19,129 nucleotides of DNA, from the NCBI GenBank assembly GCA_021161625.1, contig JAGHAG010000009.1:1-19129 (forward strand), given 5' to 3'. The stretch is from Elusimicrobiota bacterium. Lineage in GTDB: Bacteria > CG03. The translations under genes and the position numbers were made by a program. Every line of letters begins with the position of its first letter. Positions within the stretch are counted from its first letter, which is position 1. The notes beneath the pieces are model-generated. The model did not search any database. It had not been told where the DNA came from and was given only the letters and a program-made list of their open reading frames with translations. Shown one piece after another: positions 8,553-13,812 of the stretch.

Positions 8553-9548
8553 TCAATAAATTTTCTTGATGTGCTGGTCAAGTTTCCGCACAAGCCCGGC
8601 AACAAGAATGAAAATAAATCCCGTAAGAAGAACTGAAGATGTTTTTATATATGTGCATAGGGCGGTTATTCCTGTTGAAGATAAAAAATTATAAATAGCA
8701 GGGACATTTTGAGAAAAAAAATTGATTAAAAATTTTTCAAGTGCATAAAGAACAATTATTAGCGTTCCAAGAACCCCGAATGTCCATGAAATTGGATTTA
8801 CAAGATAATCTGAAAAAAAACTTACAAGAAAAGGAGGTCGTCTGGTAAGCGTTTCTTTGAGTTTTTTCTTTTCTGCTGTTAAAAGCTTTATAATTTCTTT
8901 CTGGAATTTTGTCATTTCTCCTTCAAGTTTTTTCAATTTTTTGTTTAAAACATCCTCGGTAATAATTTTCTTTTTAATTGCATCTGAAAGTGTTTTTTGA
9001 TTCAGAAGTTCAGAGACCGCTTTTTTTTCTTCAAATCCGCCTTCCTCAACAAACTTCAAAATCATCTCCTGCTTCACTATCTCTTTTTTTAAAGGAGATT
9101 CCACAGAAACATTTGCTCTCATTTTGCGGGCAATAACCTCAATTTCATCAATATCATCTGTTTTAAGAAGAGTAGAAGAAAGAGAAAAAACCTCAGCACC
9201 GGATTTTTCAAAAATTTTTAATTTCCTTTCAATTTCGTATACCTGCCACAGTGTTAGAGCAAACTCTTTTGATTGAATTTTTTCGCGTCTCTTTCCAACA
9301 ATAAAATCTATCAATCCTCTACTAACACCGCTTTCCTGCAGTTTTTCTGAATACTTTAAAGCTGATTTTTCCAGTTTCAAAATTTCTTTTTTCTTTCTCA
9401 ATTCAGGAATTCTTTTTAGAATTTTTTCAAGTTCCATTGCAACTTCGTTTATTTCAAGATTAAATCCCAGCAGTTTTTCAATAGATTTTTTTATTTCATT
9501 CTCATCACTCAAAATTTCTTTTTCAAGTTCGGAAATTCTCTCGCTCAC
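8553..9548 (-). CDS. Uncharacterised coiled-coil protein with C-terminal membrane segments
   Basis: I do not recognise this 331-residue protein. Residues 1 to about 70 and about 190-240 are rich in Glu/Lys/Leu with coiled-coil spacing. A middle part (about 75-150) is mixed alpha/beta in character. A hydrophobic segment near residues 255-280 and another near 300-325 look like two membrane helices, ending in a short basic tail (RKLDQHIKKIY). No signal peptide and no catalytic motif are seen. The start is GTG at 9546-9548, preceded by the strong ribosome binding site AAGGAGG. It overlaps the TGA of the 57-residue ORF upstream (GTGA), which indicates coupled translation in an operon with that ORF and the response regulator. 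A membrane-tethered scaffold or output partner of the regulator is conceivable but is inference. Confidence 0.75.
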   Translation of the reverse strand: MSERISELEKEILSDENEIKKSIEKLLGFNLEINEVAMELEKILKRIPELRKKKEILKLEKSALKYSEKLQESGVSRGLIDFIVGKRREKIQSKEFALTLWQVYEIERKLKIFEKSGAEVFSLSSTLLKTDDIDEIEVIARKMRANVSVESPLKKEIVKQEMILKFVEEGGFEEKKAVSELLNQKTLSDAIKKKIITEDVLNKKLKKLEGEMTKFQKEIIKLLTAEKKKLKETLTRRPPFLVSFFSDYLVNPISWTFGVLGTLIIVLYALEKFLINFFSQNVPAIYNFLSSTGITALCTYIKTSSVLLTGFIFILVAGLVRKLDQHIKKIY

Positions 9549-9718
9549 CTTTCCTCCTTAATCCAGTCGGCATATAAACTCTTCAATCTTTCCAGGGATT
9601 TTGATATTGTCATTGGGATAAATTTTGCAAAAACATCAAGAATAATAATTGCATTGAGATTTGCATTTTCAGTTGGAATTTTTGCAACAACTTTCAAAAT
9701 TTCGTAATTAAATTCCAT
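9545..9718 (-). CDS. Small 57-residue protein between response regulator and coiled-coil gene
   Basis: A short open frame starts with ATG at 9716-9718 (MEFNYEILKVVAKI...) and ends in DWIKEER. It begins five bases after the response-regulator stop and ends in a GTGA overlap with the next gene, so it fills the gap between its neighbours exactly. The peptide has balanced amphipathic composition with two probable helices (ANLNAIIILDVFAKF and TISKSLERLKSLYADW), as expected for a small helical adaptor. No clear ribosome binding site is seen, so translation would depend on coupling from the upstream gene. No family is recognised. Confidence 0.6.
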   Translation of the reverse strand: MEFNYEILKVVAKIPTENANLNAIIILDVFAKFIPMTISKSLERLKSLYADWIKEER

Positions 9719-9723
9719 TTTTT

Positions 9724-10110
9724 TCAGACATACTTTTTGTCAAGAATGGTTTTTACCCTGTTTAAGAATAAATCCACATCTATTGGTTTTAAAAAGATGT
9801 CTTTTAGAGGAATATTTTTTTCTTTTGAAAGTTTCTGTATTCTGTCAGGAGTTTCACCTGTTACAAATATAACAGGGATATCACCTGTAAACTTGCTCAA
9901 TTTCAATCTTTCATAGACCGTCTCTCCACTTCCTGCTGGAAGATTCAAATCAAGAATAATTAAATCAGGGGAAATTGTCCTTGCCATCTGAACCGCCTGA
10001 AGTCCATCAAAAACCCTTACAACACTGTAGCCATCAGATTCAAGCATTTCTTTTATAAATTCACTTACTGCAACATCATCATCAATGATAAGTATTTTTC
10101 TTTTATCCAC
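9724..10110 (-). CDS. Single-domain response regulator (receiver domain only)
   Basis: CheY-like receiver that accepts a phosphoryl group from a histidine kinase. Numbered from the upstream ATG at 10128, it has the acidic cluster Asp16-18 (IIDDD), the phospho-acceptor Asp60 (LIILDLNLP), the switch Thr90 (VIFVTGE) and Lys114 (FLKPID). There is no output domain, so it acts by protein contact or in a phosphorelay. The start is uncertain. ATG at 10128 lacks a ribosome binding site and lies only about six bases from the predicted transcription start. GTG at 10108-10110 has GGAG five bases upstream and begins right at the receiver fold, so I prefer it (128 residues). No kinase gene is nearby. It heads an operon with the 57-residue ORF and the coiled-coil membrane protein. 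Confidence 0.9.
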   Translation of the reverse strand: MDKRKILIIDDDVAVSEFIKEMLESDGYSVVRVFDGLQAVQMARTISPDLIILDLNLPAGSGETVYERLKLSKFTGDIPVIFVTGETPDRIQKLSKEKNIPLKDIFLKPIDVDLFLNRVKTILDKKYV

Positions 10111-10140
10111 CGCTTCTCCATGTGACATTTTTCACTTTTT

Positions 10141-10170
10141 ATTATAGAAAAAAAACGAACAAATCGTAAA
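10141..10170 (-). promoter_or_regulatory. Putative sigma70 promoter of the response-regulator operon
   Basis: On the minus strand: TTTACG (10165-10170), an 18-bp T-rich spacer, and a perfect TATAAT (10141-10146). Predicted transcription start is near 10134, which supports the GTG at 10110 as the response-regulator start. The remaining upstream bases (10171-10233) show nothing I can name. Confidence 0.5.
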
Positions 10171-10233
10171 GCATCCACAGTCAAAGTAAGTGTCAAAATT
10201 CCAATGCCCAAACATTATTTTTCTTAGAGGGAC

Positions 10234-10533
10234 GAGTAATGAGTAACGAATAATGAGAGAAATTTTTTAATTACGAATTGCACGAATAATAGCGAATTGC
10301 ACGAAATGGTGAGCGGTGAGCAGTGAATAGCGAATAGTGGATAGTGGAAAGAGGAAAGAGGATAGAGGATAGAGGATAGAAAATAGCAAATAGTGAGCTG
10401 TGAGCGGTAATCTATGAGCAGAAACTGCTAACCGCTAACTGCTTACCTTTTACCCTTAACCTTTTCAAATCCTTACCACTAACTACACTTTTCTACCTTT
10501 CCACTGTGGTTCTGTGGCACTGTGTCGCTGTAG
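10234..10533 (-). repeat. Composite low-complexity repeat, copy 2 (3' of leuB)
   Basis: This fills most of the 407-bp gap after leuB. On the minus strand, going away from leuB: four 8-bp units (plus-strand CACTGTGG type, 10502-10533); GTGGAAAGGT (10495-10504); TTAGTGGTAAGGATT (10468-10482), identical to copy 1; purine-rich GGTTAAGG-type units; a nested hairpin centre AGCGGT...AGCAG-AAA-CTGCT-A-ACCGCT (10403-10436 in plus-strand letters); then an array of about 15 7-bp units, plus-strand GATAGAG/GAATAGT/GAGCGGT types (10311-10421). Further out are two CGAATTGCACGAA copies (10274-10286 and 10293-10305) and three more 7-mers of the GAGTAAT type (10234-10254). There is no coding potential. It lies downstream of leuB in the sense direction, as copy 1 does for leuS. 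Confidence 0.8.
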
Positions 10534-10535
10534 TG

Positions 10536-11597
10536 TTATTTGCTGACAAGTTCTGCAATGAGGTCTCCAACCTCAGAGGTTGACATACCCATTTTCCCTG
10601 CTGACATTGATTTTATTTTGTTCTGGGTTGCCCACATAACTGCCTGTTCAATTTTTTCCCCTGCTTCCTCCTCTCCAATGTGTTTTAAGAGCATGCTCAA
10701 AGCACAAATGGCAGCAAGAGGATTTATTACATTTTTTCCTGTGTATTTTGGTGCAGAGCCGCCTATTGGCTCAAACATTGAAACCCCTTCAGGATTTAAG
10801 TTCCCACCTGCTGCAATTCCCATACCCCCCTGTATCATTGCTCCAAGGTCGGTTATAATGTCACCGAACATATTGTCTGTCACAATAACATCAAACCACT
10901 CAGGATTTTTTACCATCCACATGCAAATTGCATCAACATGGGCATAATCTGTTTCTATGTCAGGATATTCCTTTGCAACTTCATTAAAAACTCGTCTCCA
11001 CAAATCCCACGCATAAGTTAAAACATTTGTCTTTCCACACAGGGTGAGTTTTTTCTTTTTGTTCCTTTTTCTTGCAAACTCAAAAGCATACCTTATACAC
11101 CTTTCAATCCCCTTTCTGGTGTTATAGGAAATCTGAATTGCAACCTCATCTGGCGTTCCTTTATCACGAAATTCTCCCATTCCTTTGTAAAGACCTTCGG
11201 TGTTCTCCCTGATAACAACAAAGTCAATGTCCTGAGGACCTTTGTCCCTTAATGGTGTCCAGACACCTGGATAGAGTTTTACAGGTCTTAAATTTATGTA
11301 CTGGTCAAGGTCAAATCTGATTTTTAAAAGAATTCCTCTTTCAAGAATTCCGGGTTTTACATCAGGATGCCCGATTGCTCCAAGGTAAATTGCGTCAAAT
11401 TTTTTTAGGGTCTGGATGGCATTTTCAGGAAGAACCTCACCTGTCTTTAAATATCTTTCTCCACCCCAGTCAAAAACCTCTGTTTCGTATGAAAAGCCAA
11501 ATTTCTGAGATACTGCTTTTAAAACCTTTAAACCTTCTCTTACAACTTCAGGTCCTGTGCCATCTCCTGGAATAACCGCAATTCTGTAATTTTTCAT
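10536..11597 (-). CDS. leuB: 3-isopropylmalate dehydrogenase
   Basis: NAD-dependent oxidative decarboxylation of 3-isopropylmalate, the third step of leucine synthesis. The 353-residue protein has the family's N-terminal IPGDGTGPEV, the substrate-loop RENTEGLYKG, the catalytic-lysine segment CGKTNV, the metal-binding DNMFGDIITDLGA, and the cofactor loop GGSAPKYTGKNVINP near residues 279-293. The GSAP-x2-x-GK form fits NAD rather than NADP use. The variant (INLRPVKLYPG, EPIGGSAPKYTG) also resembles tartrate/isocitrate-type relatives; the presence of leuA, leuC and leuD in the same operon settles it in favour of LeuB. GGAGGGA on the minus strand precedes the ATG, eight bases after the stop of the upstream gene. 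It is the last gene of the operon and is separated from leuD by two unrelated genes. Confidence 0.92.
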   Translation of the reverse strand: MKNYRIAVIPGDGTGPEVVREGLKVLKAVSQKFGFSYETEVFDWGGERYLKTGEVLPENAIQTLKKFDAIYLGAIGHPDVKPGILERGILLKIRFDLDQYINLRPVKLYPGVWTPLRDKGPQDIDFVVIRENTEGLYKGMGEFRDKGTPDEVAIQISYNTRKGIERCIRYAFEFARKRNKKKKLTLCGKTNVLTYAWDLWRRVFNEVAKEYPDIETDYAHVDAICMWMVKNPEWFDVIVTDNMFGDIITDLGAMIQGGMGIAAGGNLNPEGVSMFEPIGGSAPKYTGKNVINPLAAICALSMLLKHIGEEEAGEKIEQAVMWATQNKIKSMSAGKMGMSTSEVGDLIAELVSK

Positions 11598-11605
11598 ATT
11601 CCCTC

Positions 11606-11956
11606 CTATTTAATTAATAACCACTTTAAAATTAAACCACACACAACAGCAAAAGAAAAACTTGCAAGGGTCCCGACAAGATAATATTCTGAAAATTCTC
11701 TCTTTTTTAAATCTTCAAAACGTGCAATTGATTTAGCAGTAAAAATTAAACCCATTGCCATATATTGGTTAAGTAAAACAAATGTTAAAATTAAAAATCT
11801 TTCGAAAATTCCTATAATCATTCCTGCATGTTTTATTCCTGATTGAGCACCTGTATAGAAGTTTAGCGACTTACATATTAAAGAAACAAACAGGTGTCCC
11901 ATTCCTAAGGTAAAAACATAAAAAAATACAATTACCAAAATTCTCTTTATCTCCAT
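11606..11956 (-). CDS. Small membrane protein resembling the C-terminal part of DUF3307 proteins
   Basis: A 116-residue hydrophobic protein with three or four membrane segments: about 8-28, 44-75 (GIFERFLILTFVLLNQYMAMGLIF) and 93-114. The middle signature, ERFLILTF...AKSIARFEDLKKREFSEYYLVGTL, matches in my memory the C-terminal half of DUF3307 membrane proteins, which often stand next to satD. The N-terminal half of such proteins is missing, so this is a short variant or a remnant. The frame can be extended seven codons to a TTG inside a palindrome. I chose ATG at 11954-11956 because AAGGA lies ten bases upstream. The stop is eight bases before leuB and overlaps its ribosome-binding region. 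Function unknown. Confidence 0.65.
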   Translation of the reverse strand: MEIKRILVIVFFYVFTLGMGHLFVSLICKSLNFYTGAQSGIKHAGMIIGIFERFLILTFVLLNQYMAMGLIFTAKSIARFEDLKKREFSEYYLVGTLASFSFAVVCGLILKWLLIK

Positions 11957-11972
11957 CTTTTTATGTTCCTTT

Positions 11973-12021
11973 GTCAACCCTATAAGGTTGACAAAAGAGA
12001 AGTCAACCCTATAAGGTTGAC
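11973..12021. repeat. Tandem 20-bp palindrome at the satD 3' end
   Basis: Two identical copies of GTCAACCCTATAAGGTTGAC lie at 11973-11992 and 12002-12021, nine bases apart. Each has 7-bp arms (GTCAACC/GGTTGAC) around CTATAA, extended to 9 bp in the first copy by flanking TT/AA. The second copy contains the satD stop codon and encodes its last residues. The first lies just upstream of the next gene's ribosome binding site. In RNA these would form two hairpins in the intercistronic gap; in DNA they could be protein-binding half-site pairs. Confidence 0.75.
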
Positions 12022-12632
12022 AATAACTCTTTTAAATTTTTTTCTGCTTCCTTCACTTCTGCATATTTTATTTGGGAGAACATTTTAGAAATAACCTGTT
12101 TTGACACTTTCTCTTTTTTTGCCACCTCTTCTAAAGTTCCTAAACATTGATATCTAAAAACACGTCTATAATGAATTTCTTTCCAGTTGCTTTTTATGGT
12201 ATCAATAAGCGAAATAATGGTATTGACGGCAATGTCCCTATCTTTTTTCCCTGTAATATATACCACACTTTGTTTAAGTTTTTTTGCCTGCTCAAGTGCT
12301 TTTCTTGAAAAAACAAAGCATTCGCCATCCATCTCAGAAGTTCTTTTTCTTATTGCGGTAGAAATTCTACCCGCTCCAACACCAAAAGTTAATTTCACTG
12401 GAAAAAGATTCTGATGAAATTCTTTTACAATTTCATAACTTGTTTCAAGTGAATTAAGCAGACCCTGAAACTCATCACCTACAGTAATAGCAAATTTTAC
12501 TACAAGAACTTTCTTAAATTCTTTGTTGATTTTCTCTATAACTTTGAGAAGTTTTTGCTGAAATCTGGACCTGTACGAAATTTTGCGCGAAGCAACCACA
12601 TCTCCTGTGAGCGCAACAAAAACTTTATTCAT
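12009..12632 (-). CDS. satD: SatD family protein
   Basis: A 207-residue cytoplasmic protein with the features of the SatD family (named from a streptococcal secretion and acid-tolerance locus; biochemical role not established). The N-terminus has ALTGDVVASRK (Asp11), then FAITVGDEFQGLL (GDEF at 52-55) and LTFGVGAGRIST (81-92). A helix-turn-helix-like region near the C-terminus (LEEVAKKEKVSKQVISKMFSQI, about 165-187) is typical. The spacing of Asp11 and the GDEF motif recalls GGDEF/cyclase palm domains; this resemblance is my inference. The start overlaps the leuD stop (ATGA) and the stop lies within a palindrome. It is followed by a DUF3307-like membrane gene, its usual partner. Its place between leuD and leuB suggests co-expression with leucine genes. 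Confidence 0.82.
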   Translation of the reverse strand: MNKVFVALTGDVVASRKISYRSRFQQKLLKVIEKINKEFKKVLVVKFAITVGDEFQGLLNSLETSYEIVKEFHQNLFPVKLTFGVGAGRISTAIRKRTSEMDGECFVFSRKALEQAKKLKQSVVYITGKKDRDIAVNTIISLIDTIKSNWKEIHYRRVFRYQCLGTLEEVAKKEKVSKQVISKMFSQIKYAEVKEAEKNLKELLSTL

Positions 12633-13117
12633 CTTCTTTTCTTTAAAGATTTAAGTAAACCACCGGCGGAAATGATTTTCTGTAAAAATTCAGGTACTGG
12701 CTGAATCTTGAAAATTTTGTTCTTTGTAAGATTTTTTATTTCTCCTTTTACAGGGTCAATTTCAATCAAATCCCCGTTTTTTGTTACATCCTTTAAATCA
12801 CACACGAAAACAGGAAGTCCTATATTTATTGCATTTCTGAAAAAAATTCTTGCAAAGGATTTTGCAACCACTGCTGAAATGCCACTTGCTTTTATTGATA
12901 TTGGAGCGTGTTCTCTTGAAGAACCACAACCAAAATTTTCTCCTGCAACAATGATGTCTCCCTTTTTTATTTTATTGTGAAAATTTTTATCAAGGTCCTC
13001 CATGCAGTGCTTTGCAAGTTCCTTGGGGGAGTGTGTGTTTAAAAACCTTGCAGGAATTATTACATCCGTGTCTATTGAATTCCCAACAACATAAGCATTA
13101 CCTTTGATTTTTTTCAT
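12629..13117 (-). CDS. leuD: 3-isopropylmalate dehydratase small subunit
   Basis: Small (swivel) subunit of isopropylmalate isomerase, which with LeuC converts 2- to 3-isopropylmalate. The 162-residue protein shows GNSIDTDVIIPARFLN near residues 12-27 and GENFGCGSSREHAPISIKASG near 59-79, the substrate-recognition and conserved swivel-domain motifs. The length and the NIGLPVFVCD continuation fit the short type that pairs with a LeuC of about 410-430 residues, as found here. Its ATG overlaps the stop of the zinc-finger gene upstream by four bases with only a weak GGGG-type ribosome binding site, so its translation probably depends on that gene. Its stop overlaps the satD start in the same manner. 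LeuC lies upstream, separated by the DUF4258/zinc-finger pair. Confidence 0.96.
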   Translation of the reverse strand: MKKIKGNAYVVGNSIDTDVIIPARFLNTHSPKELAKHCMEDLDKNFHNKIKKGDIIVAGENFGCGSSREHAPISIKASGISAVVAKSFARIFFRNAINIGLPVFVCDLKDVTKNGDLIEIDPVKGEIKNLTKNKIFKIQPVPEFLQKIISAGGLLKSLKKRR

Positions 13118-13365
13118 CTGGTCCCCAAAATGGCAACATCCGGAAATGAAAGTATTTCTGTTTGCATTTTTTTCATCTTAGCATCCTGTACAATAAGCTC
13201 TAATTCTTTTGCAATATCCGGGGAAATCCACTCCTCTCCACAGCGAACACACACCATACACGGGACATTTCTTATCACAATTACCCCTGTTTTAAAATCA
13301 ACCGAATAAGTTGTTTTTGATTTAATTTTCTTTCCTCCACATAATGGACAGACATCTCTTTTCAT
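13114..13365 (-). CDS. YgiT-type zinc-finger protein (antitoxin-like)
   Basis: An 83-residue protein with two Cys pairs: CPLC at 6-9 and a C-x2-C-x2-C cluster at 36-42 (VPCMVCVRCGEEW). This is the zinc-binding pattern of the N-terminal domain of MqsA/YgiT. The C-terminal part is a short helix (DIAKELELIVQDAK) and a tail. The helix-turn-helix DNA-binding domain of MqsA is absent. This form is usually paired with a DUF4258 protein as here, giving a probable type II toxin-antitoxin-like module with this protein as the neutralising partner. GGAGG precedes its ATG, which overlaps the DUF4258 stop (ATGA). Its own stop overlaps the leuD start. No direct evidence of toxin-antitoxin activity is visible in the sequence. 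Confidence 0.85.
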   Translation of the reverse strand: MKRDVCPLCGGKKIKSKTTYSVDFKTGVIVIRNVPCMVCVRCGEEWISPDIAKELELIVQDAKMKKMQTEILSFPDVAILGTR

Positions 13366-13673
13366 TTTTTCCTCCGCCTTTCAAAACTTTCATCAAATTT
13401 TTTTATATCTGGAATATATGCTGTAATTATATAAACTTTGCTGTTTTTTTCATCAAGAGCCACAACAACATGAACTGGTTTTCTGTTAATTCGTGCAAAA
13501 ATCAAACAACTCGGGAAAAATCGAGCAGATGGATATTGTTCTATAATTTTACCTTTTAATATCGCTTTTATTATCTCCTGTTGAGTAATGTTTCTCTGTT
13601 GAAGACGTATCAAAACATGTTTGCGCCATTCAAATTGCCCCTTTCTTACACAAAAATTTATTTTATTTTTCAT
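13362..13673 (-). CDS. DUF4258 family protein (putative toxin partner)
   Basis: A 103-residue basic protein with the DUF4258 pattern: RKHVLIRLQQRNIT near residues 17-30 (His and Arg conserved), the IIKAILKGKIIEQYP helix-strand, SCLIFARINRKPVHVVVALD and VYIITAYIPD. The domain resembles small RelE/MqsR-like folds, and with the downstream zinc-finger gene it forms a commonly seen pair that is probably a toxin-antitoxin module; the biochemical target is unknown. ATG at 13671-13673 has AAAGG six bases upstream. A possible 37-residue ORF overlaps its start. The pair sits between leuC and leuD in the same direction, with no promoter of its own that I can see. Confidence 0.85.
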   Translation of the reverse strand: MKNKINFCVRKGQFEWRKHVLIRLQQRNITQQEIIKAILKGKIIEQYPSARFFPSCLIFARINRKPVHVVVALDEKNSKVYIITAYIPDIKKFDESFERRRKK

Positions 13674-13776
13674 TTATAACCTTTACCTTACATTTTTTGT
13701 TTTTTCTATATCTTATCAATCCGCCTAATAACGAATCCACCTTTTCAAGGGTAGATGTAATATGTGCTTTTTCCAT
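13663..13776 (-). CDS. Possible 37-residue ORF ahead of the DUF4258 gene
   Basis: In the 139-bp gap after leuC an open frame starts with ATG at 13774-13776 (MEKAHITSTLEKVDSLLGG...) and ends in VKVINEK, with its stop 11 bases inside the DUF4258 gene in another frame. AGGAG lies seven bases before the ATG, ideal spacing. The composition is plausible for a small amphipathic, basic-tailed peptide. Against it: the region before the ATG (GGAGATGGGAGATGG) resembles low-complexity repeat DNA, and at 37 codons an open frame can arise by chance. No family is recognised. Confidence 0.35.
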   Translation of the reverse strand: MEKAHITSTLEKVDSLLGGLIRYRKNKKCKVKVINEK

Positions 13777-13812
13777 CTCCCATCTCCTGTTTACCTTTTT
13801 CCTTCTTCATAA

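Noticed and set aside
5992..10128. Glycogen phosphorylase as a fourth member of the response-regulator operon
   Set aside because: A separate promoter-like site (TTGATA-17-TAAAAT) and a 59-bp gap precede glgP, and no functional link is evident.
10234..10533. CRISPR array or regular spacer-repeat system
   Set aside because: Units are 7-8 bp and contiguous, with no 25-40 bp repeat, no unique spacers and no cas genes.
10540..10947. 135-codon plus-strand open frame opposite leuB
   Set aside because: It lies wholly antisense to a clear leuB and has no ribosome binding site; the composition reflects the complementary codons.
10536..11597. Tartrate or isocitrate dehydrogenase in place of LeuB
   Set aside because: Some loop sequences recall those relatives, but leuA, leuC and leuD are in the same operon and no other leuB is present.
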